Positions 18,078-27,127 of a DNA stretch of 50,413 bases are shown in pieces. The DNA is from Saccharopolyspora aridisoli (lineage in GTDB: Bacteria; Actinomycetota; Actinomycetes; Mycobacteriales; Pseudonocardiaceae). The stretch is taken from the NCBI RefSeq assembly GCF_004348445.1, contig NZ_SMKV01000040.1:1-50413 (forward strand). Direction: 5' to 3'. Position 1 is the stretch's first letter; the number at the start of each line of letters is the position of its first letter. A model generated the notes under the pieces. It saw only the letters and a program-made list of their open reading frames with translations. It was not told the origin of the DNA and made no database searches. A program made the position numbers and the translations under genes.

Positions 18078-18174
18078 ACGCTCGGGTCGCCCAGGCGCGG
18101 CCTTGCACGAGCACACCACCGGGTGTGTGATCGGAGACACATCTCTGGCCGTCCGGGTAGCGCAGGAGCTCGCC

Positions 18175-20283
18175 ATGGGAAGCAAACAAGCCGGCACAGC
18201 GGCTGGGCCGGGTGTCCCGGCCCCCTCAGATCCCGCTCAGATCCGCAACGTCGTCCTGGTCGGCCCTTCCGCGGCCGGCAAGACCACGCTCGTCGAGGCA
18301 CTGCTGGAGGCCACCTCCGCCATCCCGCGCCCCGGCGCGGTCACCGAGGGCACCACCGTGTGCGACCACGAACCGGCCTCGATCGACCAGCAGCGTTCCA
18401 TCGCGCTGTCCATCGCCCCGGTCCAGCACGGGGAGACCAAGATCAACCTGATCGACACGCCCGGCTACGCCGATTTCGTCGGTGAGCTGCGCGCGGGCCT
18501 GCGCGCAGCCGACGCGGCGCTGTTCGTGGTGGCCGCGACCGAGGGCGTCGACGCGGCGACCCGCGCCATCTGGCACGAGTGCGCGGCGGTGGGGATGCCG
18601 CGCGCGGTGGTCATCTCGCGGCTCGACCAGCCGCGGGCCGACTTCGACACCGCGCTGCTGACCTGCCAGGACGCCTTCGGAGGAGGCGTCCTTCCGCTGT
18701 ACCTGCCGCACGTGGAGGGCGGCGAGCCGACCGGCCTGCTCGGGCTGGTCACCGAGAGCATCTACCAGGACGGCCAGGTCCGTCCCGCCGACGAGGCACT
18801 GCGCGCGGAAGTGGAGCAGCCGCGTGGCGAGCTGATCGAAGCGATCATCGCCGAGAGCGAGGACGAATCCCTCATGGACCGCTACCTCGCGGGCGAGCAG
18901 ATCGATGAGGACACGCTGATCGGCGACCTGGAGACGGCGGTGGCGCGCGGCGGCCTGCACCCCGTGCTGCCGGTGTCGGCGCTGACCGGCCTCGGCATCC
19001 CCGAGGTCCTCGACGGCATCCGGCGCGGCTTCCCGTCGCCGCTGGAGCACCAGCTGCCCGAGTTCACCGACCCGCATGGCGGCAACCCGCGCCTGCTCAC
19101 GCCCGATCCGGACGGCCCGCTGGCCGCCGAGGTCGTGCACACCTCCGTCGACTCCTACGTCGGACGCGTCTCGCTGGCCAGGGTCTTCTCCGGCACGATG
19201 CGCCCCGAACGGCCGGTGCACGTCTCCGGGCACGGCATGGCCGAGCGCGGCCACCCCGACCACGACGAGGACGAGCGCGTCGCCCACCTGTACTCACCGC
19301 TGGGAGCGACCCTGCGGGAAGTGCCGCAATGCGTGGCGGGTGACCTGTGCGCGCTGACCAAGATCGGCTCGGCCGAGACCGGCGACACGCTCTCCGACCC
19401 GTCCGACCCGATGCTGCTCACCCCGTGGCCGATGCCCGAACCGCTGCTGCCGATCGCGGTCACCGCCCACAACCGCAGCGACGAGGACGCCCTGGCCCGC
19501 AACCTCAACCGGCTCATCGCCGCCGACCCGAGCCTGCGCCTGGAACGCGACAGCGAGACCCACCAGCTGGTCCTGTGGTGCATGGGCGAGGCGCACGCCG
19601 GCGTCGTCCTGCAGCGGCTGCGCGAAGGCGGCGCCGAGGTGGACACGGTTCCGGTGCGGGTCGCGCTGCGGCAGACCTTCACCAAGCCGGCCAAGGGCCA
19701 CGGGCGGCACGTCAAGCAGTCCGGTGGGCACGGCCAGTACGCGGTGTGCGACCTGGAGATCGAGCCGCTGCCCGCGGGTTCCGGCGTGGAGTTCGCCGAG
19801 GAGGTGGTGGGCGGTGCGGTGCCGCGCCAGTTCATCCCCAGCGTCGAGAAGGGGGTGCGAGCTCAGCTGGAGAAGGGCATCACGGAGGGCTGCCCGATCG
19901 TCGACGTCCGGGTCACGCTGGTCGACGGCAAGGCGCACAGCGTCGACTCCTCCGACGCGGCGTTCCAGGCCGCCGGCGCGCTGGGGGTGAAGGCGGCGGC
20001 CGAGCAGGCGGGCCTGACCACGCTCGAACCCGTCGACGAGGTCGCCGTGCGCATCCCCGACGAGCACCTGGGCGCGATCCTCGGGGACCTGTCGAGCCGC
20101 CGGGGCAAGGTCGTGGGCACCGAGCCGGAGGACGGCGGGTGGACGGTCGTGCGCGCGCACGTCCCGGCCAGCGAGCTGATCCGCTACACGGTCAACGTCC
20201 GCTCCCTGACCTCGGGCAGCGCGACCTTCACGAGGCACTTCGAGAGCTACGAACCGGTGCCGGACGGTCTCGTGCCCAAGTGA
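18175..20283 (+). CDS. EF-G2-like translational GTPase
   Basis: An elongation factor G paralogue of 702 residues, with the start ATG at 18175 set by AGGAG seven bases upstream. Visible G motifs are P-loop GPSAAGKT (30-37) and G3 DTPGYADFV (94-102). The G4 motif reads SRLD (148-151) instead of the canonical NKxD. EF-G domains II-V follow, including [24 protein letters not shown] and the C-terminal [24 protein letters not shown]. The altered G4 and switch regions place it with actinobacterial EF-G2 rather than the essential fusA product, which is normally in the str operon. EF-G2 of mycobacteria is reported not to replace EF-G. It is divergent from pdxS and convergent with pgsA, and occupies the place where pimA and an acyltransferase lie in mycobacteria. 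Confidence 0.88.
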   Translation: MGSKQAGTAAGPGVPAPSDPAQIRNVVLVGPSAAGKTTLVEALLEATSAIPRPGAVTEGTTVCDHEPASIDQQRSIALSIAPVQHGETKINLIDTPGYADFVGELRAGLRAADAALFVVAATEGVDAATRAIWHECAAVGMPRAVVISRLDQPRADFDTALLTCQDAFGGGVLPLYLPHVEGGEPTGLLGLVTESIYQDGQVRPADEALRAEVEQPRGELIEAIIAESEDESLMDRYLAGEQIDEDTLIGDLETAVARGGLHPVLPVSALTGLGIPEVLDGIRRGFPSPLEHQLPEFTDPHGGNPRLLTPDPDGPLAAEVVHTSVDSYVGRVSLARVFSGTMRPERPVHVSGHGMAERGHPDHDEDERVAHLYSPLGATLREVPQCVAGDLCALTKIGSAETGDTLSDPSDPMLLTPWPMPEPLLPIAVTAHNRSDEDALARNLNRLIAADPSLRLERDSETHQLVLWCMGEAHAGVVLQRLREGGAEVDTVPVRVALRQTFTKPAKGHGRHVKQSGGHGQYAVCDLEIEPLPAGSGVEFAEEVVGGAVPRQFIPSVEKGVRAQLEKGITEGCPIVDVRVTLVDGKAHSVDSSDAAFQAAGALGVKAAAEQAGLTTLEPVDEVAVRIPDEHLGAILGDLSSRRGKVVGTEPEDGGWTVVRAHVPASELIRYTVNVRSLTSGSATFTRHFESYEPVPDGLVPK

Positions 20284-20348
20284 GGGCGGTTCCGGTTCGC
20301 AGACGGGAACGGAACGTCGATCATGGACGGTTCGAACCGGAACCGCCC
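20284..20348. terminator. Perfect 16-bp inverted repeat between EF-G2-like gene and pgsA
   Basis: Arms 20284-20299 and 20333-20348 are exact reverse complements with a 33-base loop. The left arm starts directly after the EF-G2-like stop codon. It probably acts as a shared terminator for two converging genes. The palindrome GGTTCGAACC (20329-20338) lies at the inner edge of the right arm. Confidence 0.75.
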
Positions 20349-20389
20349 ATCGGCAACCGCCGATGACAACGCTCCGCGGCCGGAACCGG

Positions 20390-20992
20390 TCACGCCTTCG
20401 ATGAGGCGTGGACCGCGTGGAGGCGTTGGGCGATGGTGATCAGGGTCAGCGCCGCGAGGAGCCAGATGGCGACGTCCAGCACGTGGGGGACGCTGAGCCC
20501 GTGCAGGCCCGCGCCGGTGAGGATGATCAGGAAGCGCTCGGCCCGCTCGGCGAGGCCGCCGTCGGCGTGGAGGCCGTTGGCTTCGGCCCTGGCCTTGATG
20601 TAGGAGATCACCTGGGCACCCGCCAGGCAGATCAGCAGACCCAGGCCTCGATCCCCATCGACGTCGACGACCAGCGCCCACCAGACCAGCGATCCGAACA
20701 GGACGCCGTCGACGATCCGGTCGCAGCTGGCGTCCAGCACTCCTCCGAAGCGGGTGACGCGGCCGCCGACGCGGGCCATCGCGCCGTCGAGGACGTCGAA
20801 GAGCAAGAAGATCGCGGTCACCACGGTGCCGACGAACAGCTCACCGCGCGGGAAGAACCACAGCGCCGACAGCACGGAGGCGACGGTTCCGATGACCGTC
20901 ACCGCGTTCGGCGTCAGGCCGATGCGGACCAGGCCGAGACCGATCGGGTTGGTCAGCCGGGACAGGGACGCCCGCGCGAAGATGTTGAGCAT
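20390..20992 (-). CDS. pgsA: CDP-alcohol phosphatidyltransferase, probable phosphatidylinositol-phosphate synthase
   Basis: It transfers a phosphatidyl group from CDP-diacylglycerol, most likely to inositol 1-phosphate, giving the precursor of phosphatidylinositol and PI mannosides. The 200-residue membrane protein has about six helices. The catalytic signature is complete: DVLDGAMAR followed by GGVLDASCDR, with all four aspartates. In mycobacteria the PIP synthase gene follows the HIT gene and thrS, and the same order holds here apart from an intervening opposite-strand yceI; this supports the PIP assignment over phosphatidylglycerol-phosphate synthase. The acyltransferase and pimA genes usually found downstream are missing. 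Confidence 0.88.
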   Translation of the reverse strand: MLNIFARASLSRLTNPIGLGLVRIGLTPNAVTVIGTVASVLSALWFFPRGELFVGTVVTAIFLLFDVLDGAMARVGGRVTRFGGVLDASCDRIVDGVLFGSLVWWALVVDVDGDRGLGLLICLAGAQVISYIKARAEANGLHADGGLAERAERFLIILTGAGLHGLSVPHVLDVAIWLLAALTLITIAQRLHAVHASSKA

Positions 20993-21134
20993 GTGCCTTC
21001 AGGTGCCAGCGGTGGTGTGCAGTGACGTCCGCGCAGGATGCGCGTTGTTGCAGATTAACCGGATCTGGATCGGCTCCGGCCGCAGGTGTGACGATCACCG
21101 GGGACCGGAGGTGACGCCTGACACACCTAGGAAT

Positions 21135-21150
21135 GGTTGAAGCTTCAACC
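21135..21150. promoter_or_regulatory. Perfect 16-bp palindrome upstream of yceI
   Basis: GGTTGAAGCTTCAACC reads the same on both strands and lies 58-73 bases before the yceI start. The TTGAAGCTTCAA core resembles operators of MarR-type repressors. No regulator gene is adjacent, so the binding protein is unknown. Confidence 0.65.
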
Positions 21151-21207
21151 TAGTTGGGCCAAGGTGAGAGCAACACCGACAACAACCCCCTTTGGAGGCA
21201 CGCGACC

Positions 21208-21732
21208 ATGACGGCCACCGCGCAAATCCCCGGCTACACCACCGGCACCTGGGACATCGACCCGGTGCACTCGGACATCCTGTTCTCGGTGCGCCACATG
21301 GGCGTCGGCAAGTCCCGGGGTCGCTTCGGCGCCTTCTCCGCCGAAATCGTCACCGCCGAGGACCTGCTGCAGTCGTCGGTCACGGCGACCATCGACGTCT
21401 CGTCGATCGACACCCGCAACGCCGATCGCGACGCCCACGTGCGCAGCGCCGACTTCTTCGACGCCGAGCAGCACCCCACCGCGACCTTCCGCTCCACCGG
21501 CATCCGCCAGGACGGCGAGGACTACTTGATCGACGGTGACTTCACGCTCAAGGGCGTCACCAAGCCGGTCACCCTCACCGCCGAGCTCAACGGCTTCTCC
21601 GAGAACCTGCTGGGCATCTCGGCCACCACCACCATCAACCGCACCGACTTCGGTGTCGGCCAGGCCGGTGGCGCCGTCGTCGGCGAGAAGATCACCATCA
21701 CGCTGGACCTCGAAGCCCAGCTCCGCGCCTGA
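21208..21732 (+). CDS. yceI: YceI-family lipocalin-like protein
   Basis: YceI proteins form a lipocalin-like beta barrel that binds long-chain isoprenoid or amide ligands; cellular roles are poorly defined. The ATG at 21208 follows TTGGAGG and gives 174 residues, normal for the family. The pattern IPGYTTGTWDIDPVHSDILFSVRHMGVGKSRGRFGAF, SSIDTRNADRDAHVRSADFFDAEQHPTATFRST and GDFTLKGVTKPVTL is diagnostic. No signal peptide is visible, so it is probably cytoplasmic. It lies alone on the plus strand between pgsA and the HIT gene, with its own palindromic operator and a strong terminator, and looks like an insertion into a conserved minus-strand operon. Confidence 0.93.
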   Translation: MTATAQIPGYTTGTWDIDPVHSDILFSVRHMGVGKSRGRFGAFSAEIVTAEDLLQSSVTATIDVSSIDTRNADRDAHVRSADFFDAEQHPTATFRSTGIRQDGEDYLIDGDFTLKGVTKPVTLTAELNGFSENLLGISATTTINRTDFGVGQAGGAVVGEKITITLDLEAQLRA

Positions 21733-21745
21733 TCCCCCTCAGGAA

Positions 21746-21782
21746 GAAGAGCAGGACCGGCACCACGCCGGTCCTGCTCTTC
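21746..21782. terminator. Strong hairpin terminator after yceI
   Basis: A perfect 16-bp stem (21746-21761 with 21767-21782) has a five-base ACCAC loop, 14 bases after the yceI stop. Confidence 0.88.
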
Positions 21783-21828
21783 GCGTTCTGGCAAGCGACG
21801 AAGTCGCTTCCTCTTCCACCACCCGAGA

Positions 21829-21857
21829 ACCGCAACGGGTTCTGACACGTCTTCTGG
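21829..21857 (+). repeat. Copy 2 of a 29-base intergenic element
   Basis: It matches 15364-15392 at 25 of 29 positions and lies in the non-coding stretch between yceI and the 3' end of the HIT gene. Function is unknown. Confidence 0.5.
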
Positions 21858-21965
21858 GGAGGACAGCCGCAGCGCCGCTATTCGACATACTCAAGTCGCG
21901 GAATTCGGAGCCAGGAGGCGTATCAGGTTCCGCCACCCGCACCGGTGAGCAAACGAGTGGATCCC

Positions 21966-22526
21966 CTACTCCGCCCAAGCGTCGGCCAGCAACTTCCAGG
22001 TGTCTCCTAGCAGCTGCGGCAGCACCTTGGTGTGGCCGATGACCGGCATGAAGTTGGAGTCGCCGCCCCAGCGCGGCACCACGTGCTGGTGCAGGTGCGC
22101 GGCGATGCCTGCACCGGCCACCGGGCCCTGGTTGAGACCGATGTTGAAGCCGTGCGGTGCGGAGATCTTGCGGATCACCCGCATCGCGCGCTGCGTGTAC
22201 TCGGCGACCGCGACCGTCTCGTCGACGGTGAGCTCGGTGTAGTCCGCGACGTGCCGGTACGGCAGGACCATCAGGTGCCCCGGGTTGTACGGGTACAGGT
22301 TCAGGATCGCGAACACCAGCTCGCCGCGCGCCACGATCAGCGACTCCGAGTCGGGCTGACCGGAATCCAGCAGCCGGCAGAACGGGCAGCCATCGCTGTC
22401 ATCGCCGTCCGGCTTGTTCTCGCCCTGGATGTAGGCCATCCGGTGCGGTGTCCACAGCCGCTGCAGCGCGTCGTCGACCCCCGCACCCTCCTGCCGCGCC
22501 AGCTCGACGCCCTCGGGACCGCTCAC
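21966..22526 (-). CDS. HIT-family protein (Ap4A phosphorylase-like)
   Basis: A histidine-triad nucleotide hydrolase or transferase of 186 residues. A CPFC motif (DGCPFCRLL) lies near residue 48, followed by [25 protein letters not shown] and the triad [19 protein letters not shown]. The mycobacterial gene in the same place, beside thrS and pgsA, encodes an Ap4A phosphorylase, so that activity is likely here by orthology. The GTG start overlaps the thrS stop by four bases (GTGA), so it is translationally coupled to thrS. The C-terminus continues about 35 residues past the triad with [18 protein letters not shown]. Confidence 0.9.
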   Translation of the reverse strand: MSGPEGVELARQEGAGVDDALQRLWTPHRMAYIQGENKPDGDDSDGCPFCRLLDSGQPDSESLIVARGELVFAILNLYPYNPGHLMVLPYRHVADYTELTVDETVAVAEYTQRAMRVIRKISAPHGFNIGLNQGPVAGAGIAAHLHQHVVPRWGGDSNFMPVIGHTKVLPQLLGDTWKLLADAWAE

Positions 22527-24577
22527 ACCAGACCTGCCCGGAAGTTCTCCGCGTTCGGCGACGCGTTCTCGCGCCGCTGCACCCAGTCGACCAGCGCGGT
22601 GACCGCGTCGTCGACCGGGACGCCGTTGATCTGCGAGCCGTCCCGGAACCGGAACGACACCGCGTCTGCCTCGACGTCCTTGCCACCGGCCAGCAGCAGG
22701 AACGGGACCTTCATCGTGGTGTGGTTGCGGATCTTCTTCTGCATCCGGTCGTCACTGGTGTCGATGTCGACCCGGATTCCCCTGGCGCGCAGCGCCGCGC
22801 GCACCTCCTGCAGGTGCTCGACGTGCTCGTCGGCGATCGGGATGCCCACCGCCTGCACCGGCGACAGCCACGCCGGGAACGCGCCCGCGTAGTGCTCGGT
22901 GAGCACGCCGAAGAAGCGCTCGATGGAGCCGAACAGCGCGCGGTGGATCTTGATCGGCCGCTGCTTGCCGCCGTCCGGGCCGGTGTACTCCAAGTTGAAC
23001 AGCTCGGGCAGGTGGTAGTCGACCTGGATGGTCGACATCTGCCAGCTGCGGCCCAGCGCGTCCTTGGCCTGAACGGAGATCTTCGGGCCGTAGAAGGCCG
23101 CGCCGCCCGGGTCGGGGACGAGCTCCAGCCCGGAGGACTCGGCCGCCTCGCGCAGCGCTTCGGTGGCGACCTCCCAGCTCTCGTCGTCGCCGACGTACTT
23201 CTCCTCGTTGCGCGTGGACAGCTCGAGGTAGAAGTCGTCGAGGCCGTAGTCGCGCAGCAAGTCCAGCACGAAGCCCAGCAGCGACTTGAGCTCGTCCTGC
23301 AGCTGGTCGGGCATGCAGTAGATGTGCGCGTCGTCCTGGGTCATCCCGCGCACCCGGGTCAGACCGTGCACCACGCCGGACTTCTCGTAGCGGTAGACCG
23401 ACCCGAACTCGAACAGCCGCAGCGGCAGCTCGCGGTAGGAACGACCGCGCGAGCGGAAGATCAGGTTGTGGAACGGGCAGTTCATCGGCTTGAGGTAGTA
23501 GTCCACCCCGGGTTTGCGCAGCTCACCGTTGGCGTCGCGCTCCTCGTCGAGGTGCATGGCCGGGAACATGCCGTCCTTGTACCAGTCGAGGTGACCGGAG
23601 GTCTTGAACAGCGTCTCCTTGGTGATGTGCGGGGTGTTGACGAACTCGTAGTCCGCCTCCTCGTGCCGCTTGCGGGAGTAGTCCTCCAGCTCGCGGCGGA
23701 TGATGCCGCCCTTGGGGTGGAACACCGGCAGGCCGGAGCCGATCTCGTCCGGGAAGGAGAACAGGTCCAGCTCGGCGCCGAGGCGGCGGTGGTCGCGGCG
23801 CTCGGCCTCGGCGATCCACTCCAGGTGCTCGTCGAGCTTCTCCTTGGACTCCCACGCGGTGCCGTAGACGCGCTGGAGCTGCTGCTTGCTCTGATCGCCG
23901 CGCCAGTAGGCGGCGGCCACCCGCATCAGCTTGAACGCCGGGATGAACCGGGTGTGCGGCACGTGCGGGCCGCGGCACAGGTCGCCCCAGACGCGCTCGC
24001 CGTGCCGGTCGATGTTGTCGTAGACGGTCAGCTCACCGCCGCCGACCTCCATGATCTCGGAAGTGTCCACATCAGACTTGATGTCGACCAGTTCCAGCTT
24101 GTACGGCTCGTTCGCCAGCTCTTCCTCGGCGGCCTCGACGGAGTCCAGGCGGCGGCGGGAGAACTTCTGGCCGGACTTGAGGATCTGCTTCATGCGCTTC
24201 TCCAGCGCCTGCAGGTCCTCCGGGGTGAACGGCTTGTCGACGTCGAAGTCGTAGTAGAAGCCGTCCTTGACCGGCGGGCCGATGCCCAGCTTGGCGTCCG
24301 GGAACAGGTTCTGCACCGCCTGCGCGAGCACGTGCGCAGCGGAGTGGCGGATGACGCTGCGACCGTCCTCGGTCTCAGCGGCGACCGCCTCGACCTCGAC
24401 GTCGGACTCCGGCGCCCAGTCCAGGTCGCGCAGCGCGCCCTCGGCGTCGCGGACCACCACGACCGCGTCCGGGCCCTTCGACGGCAGCCCCGCCTCGACG
24501 ACGGCCGCACCCGCGGTAGTGCCCGCCGGAACCTTCACCCGGGGTGCGTGCTGGGCGTGGGAAGGCTGTACGGACAC
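22523..24577 (-). CDS. thrS: Threonyl-tRNA synthetase
   Basis: It charges tRNA-Thr. The GTG at 24577 is chosen because GGAG lies five bases upstream and the longer frame adds an unlikely tail; this gives 684 residues. Order of domains: N-terminal TGS domain ([13 protein letters not shown]), editing domain with the HxxxH pair in [26 protein letters not shown], class II catalytic core with motif 2 in [41 protein letters not shown] and motif 3 in [15 protein letters not shown], then the anticodon domain ([33 protein letters not shown]). It heads a thrS-HIT unit. No leader resembling a T-box is visible in the upstream 250 bases. Confidence 0.97.
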   Translation of the reverse strand: MSVQPSHAQHAPRVKVPAGTTAGAAVVEAGLPSKGPDAVVVVRDAEGALRDLDWAPESDVEVEAVAAETEDGRSVIRHSAAHVLAQAVQNLFPDAKLGIGPPVKDGFYYDFDVDKPFTPEDLQALEKRMKQILKSGQKFSRRRLDSVEAAEEELANEPYKLELVDIKSDVDTSEIMEVGGGELTVYDNIDRHGERVWGDLCRGPHVPHTRFIPAFKLMRVAAAYWRGDQSKQQLQRVYGTAWESKEKLDEHLEWIAEAERRDHRRLGAELDLFSFPDEIGSGLPVFHPKGGIIRRELEDYSRKRHEEADYEFVNTPHITKETLFKTSGHLDWYKDGMFPAMHLDEERDANGELRKPGVDYYLKPMNCPFHNLIFRSRGRSYRELPLRLFEFGSVYRYEKSGVVHGLTRVRGMTQDDAHIYCMPDQLQDELKSLLGFVLDLLRDYGLDDFYLELSTRNEEKYVGDDESWEVATEALREAAESSGLELVPDPGGAAFYGPKISVQAKDALGRSWQMSTIQVDYHLPELFNLEYTGPDGGKQRPIKIHRALFGSIERFFGVLTEHYAGAFPAWLSPVQAVGIPIADEHVEHLQEVRAALRARGIRVDIDTSDDRMQKKIRNHTTMKVPFLLLAGGKDVEADAVSFRFRDGSQINGVPVDDAVTALVDWVQRRENASPNAENFRAGLV

Positions 24578-24898
24578 GATCACTCCTAGACTGGGCCGGT
24601 TCACCGGCGCGGACACGCTTCGCCACCCGATGCTATCGGGGGCCACCAATCCATTAACGCCCAGCCCACGCCCTTGATGAGGGTTCCGGTGGTCACCTCG
24701 CTCGGCTGCGCGGGTGGCGGAAACCCCCGCACGGGGCGCAGCGGCCCGCCGGCTCCGTGAGCCGCAACTCGTGCGTGCCCACGCACGGCGTTGCGGCTTT
24801 GCTCACCAGAGAACCGCTGAGAGATCACGGTGAACGCGACGGCACAGCGGTGCCGGCTGCACGGGTGGTCTTCGCGGCTCGCGGCCACGCCGCTCCGC
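24578..24898. other. 321-base gap between thrS and the first GGDEF gene
   Basis: The gap holds the thrS promoter region on its left side and a nested hairpin (24760-24798) that probably ends the GGDEF transcript. I see no credible small gene; the open frames here are G/C-rich readthroughs without family features. Confidence 0.5.
24760..24798 (-). terminator. Two-tier hairpin terminator downstream of the first GGDEF gene
   Basis: An outer 9-bp stem (24760-24768 with 24790-24798) encloses an inner stem (GTGCGTG with CACGCAC, 24771-24777 and 24780-24786). It lies about 100 bases past the GGDEF-gene stop and upstream of thrS. Confidence 0.7.
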
Positions 24899-27010
24899 TC
24901 ACCCCGGCTCGGCGATGAGCTCCTCCAGCTCCAGGGCGGACACCCGCTCACCAGCGAACGCCCCGATCGCCGAGCACACGCCCAGGGCTTGCAGCCGCTC
25001 GGCCTGCAGCTCGTCGTGGACACCGCCGGCGACCACCGGCAGGTCCATCAGCTTGGCCGCTCCGGCCGCCGCGCCGAGCAGGTACTCGTCCAGCGGATCG
25101 GGTCCTTCGGGGTCGGCGAACCCGTCCAGGTGCGGACCGTCGATGCGCACTGCGAACAGCGGCAGGCCGCGCAGCCGGGCCACGCGCGTGTAGTCGTCGC
25201 CGAACTGGTAGACGACCAGCCGGATGCCCATCTCGGCGAAGATCTCCACGGTGTCCACCGGGTCGCCCTGGTGGTCGAACAACGCCGACTCCGGCATGCC
25301 CAGCGCCAGCGACTGCGCGGGCAGGCCAGTCTCTCGCAGGATGCGCTGCACGTCGTTGACCAGCTCGGGGTCGCGGCAGTGCCGGTGGGAGAGGTTCATC
25401 GCCGCGACCGGGGCGCGCTCGCCGAAGCGCTCCGTCCAGCGAGCCGCGTGCCTGCACACCTCCCCCAACGCCCAGCTGCCGAGCCGGGTGATCAGCCCGG
25501 TCTCCTCGGCCAGGTCCAGGAACGACTCCTGCCCCAGCTCGCCGAACTCCGGGTGGTCCCAGCGGATGTCCGCCGCCGCGGCGAACAGCGAGCCGTCGTG
25601 CAGCAGCCTCGTCGGCTCGTACTCGATGAACAGCTCCCCCTGCTCCAGGGCGGCGGGGAGGGCCGCGGAGAGCCTGAAGCGGTCGCGGGCCTCCGCGTTG
25701 AGCGCGGCGTCGAAGAGCACCCACTGGGCGCGGCCGTCCTGCTTGGCCCGGTAGAGGGTGATGTCGGCGTCGCGCAGCAGCGACTCGGCATCGGTGCCGA
25801 CCACCGGGCGTTCGACGACGCCGACGCTGGCCGACGCCGACAGCTCGTGCGCGCCGATGCGGACCGGCCGGGTGACCTCGGCGAGCATCTTCTCCACCTG
25901 CCCGATCAGTCCGGCGGCGCCGTCGGTGTCGGGCACCAGCACCACGAACTCGTCACCGCCCATCCGCGCGGCCAGCGCGCCGAACTCGGCTGTCAGGGCT
26001 TGCAAGCGCTGCGCGACCGCGCGCAGCAGCTGGTCGCCGACCGGGTGCCCGAGGCTGTCGTTGACGGCCTTGAAGCCATCGAGGTCGAAGAAGCACAGCC
26101 CGACCCGACGACCTGGCGCGGACGGTTCCAGCGCGTATTCCATGCTGGTCTGCAGCTGGGTGCGGTTGGGCAGCCCGGTCAGCGGGTCGTGCACGGCCTG
26201 GCGGCGGAACTGCTCCTGGAGCATGTGCCGATCGGTGATGTCCTCGTAGAGCATCACCAGGTAGTCGGGCGCCTCGTTGGCGTCGCGCACCAGCGACGCC
26301 GACAGCTGGGTCCAGATGTGCGAGCCGTGCTGCTCGGTGAAGCGGATCTCCAGCTGGTAGCGGTCGACCTCGCCGCGAACCAGGTCGGCGTTGGCGGCCG
26401 AGAGCTCGCCGATCCACGACGTGTCGGCCAGGTCGAAGATCGTCCGGCCCACCAGCGACTCGGAGCCGAGCCGGAAGATCCTGTTCATGGAGGGGTTGAT
26501 CTGGTCGATGACGCCGTCGAGGGTGACGATCGCGATGCCGAGGGCGGAAGAGAGCAACACCGCCCGCGACCGCGCCTCGGACGCCCGCAGCGCCTCCTCG
26601 GCGGCGTCCCGGGCCTCGAGCACGGACTGCTTGATGATCTCCTGCTCGTCGAGGGTCCGCTTGCGCAGCGCCCCGGCGAAGCCCGATCCGACCGCGCCGA
26701 GGACGTCGACCAGCCGGGCCTGATCCACCTCGCGGTGGGCCGGGAGCGCGGAAGCCAGGTGGTTGAGCGTCCTGTGCACGACGACAGGGTTGGTGAAGTG
26801 CACGTCGACGAGGCGCACACCGACCTGGCGCGCGGGCTCCAGAGGGCCGTCGCAGGCGGCGAGCACGTCCTCGAAGCACTTCGCCAGGAACGCCTCGATC
26901 TCGGGACGACCCATCGCCACGTAGCTGGTGTGGATGATCTCGCGCGTCCACTGCGCGACCACGTGACGACGTTCGACCTCCGCGTCGGAGGCTCCCTCGG
27001 ATTCACGCAT
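24899..27010 (-). CDS. PAS-GGDEF-EAL protein 1: probable diguanylate cyclase with degenerate EAL
   Basis: A cytoplasmic signalling protein of 703 residues; the ATG at 27010 has GGAGGT seven bases upstream. Order: a helical N-terminal domain (about 1-130), a PAS/PAC domain (about 150-265), a GGDEF domain (about 275-440) and an EAL-like domain (about 455-700). GGDEF is intact (351-355, RMGGDEFVVLVPD). The RxxD product-inhibition site expected just upstream is absent (EFGA). In the EAL domain the metal and catalytic residues are replaced: EAL reads AAD (479-481), the DDFGTGYS motif reads YQFGDDYT (601-608), and the lysine before ID is arginine. It should make, or sense, c-di-GMP but not cleave it. 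A paralogue lies at 28124-30175, with a methyltransferase between. Confidence 0.9.
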   Translation of the reverse strand: MRESEGASDAEVERRHVVAQWTREIIHTSYVAMGRPEIEAFLAKCFEDVLAACDGPLEPARQVGVRLVDVHFTNPVVVHRTLNHLASALPAHREVDQARLVDVLGAVGSGFAGALRKRTLDEQEIIKQSVLEARDAAEEALRASEARSRAVLLSSALGIAIVTLDGVIDQINPSMNRIFRLGSESLVGRTIFDLADTSWIGELSAANADLVRGEVDRYQLEIRFTEQHGSHIWTQLSASLVRDANEAPDYLVMLYEDITDRHMLQEQFRRQAVHDPLTGLPNRTQLQTSMEYALEPSAPGRRVGLCFFDLDGFKAVNDSLGHPVGDQLLRAVAQRLQALTAEFGALAARMGGDEFVVLVPDTDGAAGLIGQVEKMLAEVTRPVRIGAHELSASASVGVVERPVVGTDAESLLRDADITLYRAKQDGRAQWVLFDAALNAEARDRFRLSAALPAALEQGELFIEYEPTRLLHDGSLFAAAADIRWDHPEFGELGQESFLDLAEETGLITRLGSWALGEVCRHAARWTERFGERAPVAAMNLSHRHCRDPELVNDVQRILRETGLPAQSLALGMPESALFDHQGDPVDTVEIFAEMGIRLVVYQFGDDYTRVARLRGLPLFAVRIDGPHLDGFADPEGPDPLDEYLLGAAAGAAKLMDLPVVAGGVHDELQAERLQALGVCSAIGAFAGERVSALELEELIAEPG
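26193..26250 (-). repeat. 58-base tract identical to 29415-29472
   Basis: These 58 bases, encoding the end of the PAS/PAC domain and the linker YEDITDRHMLQEQFRRQAV, are identical in both GGDEF paralogues, while flanking sequence diverges. This suggests recent gene conversion or very strong constraint. Confidence 0.85.
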
Positions 27011-27127
27011 TGCCCACACCTCCTGCCCGGCGTCGCCGGTCGCATCGCACCCATGTCCTGGTCCGGACGGGGTGAAGTCGGTGATCAGTTCGGCGATCCC
27101 ACCACGACCTCGCACGACGACGGGCGC

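Noticed and set aside
22448..24589. Long plus-strand open frame across thrS
   Set aside because: Antisense shadow of thrS with no recognisable domain.
24578..24900. T-box or other riboswitch upstream of thrS
   Set aside because: No specifier-loop or antiterminator pattern is visible; the only strong hairpin is better explained as the end of the opposite-side transcript.
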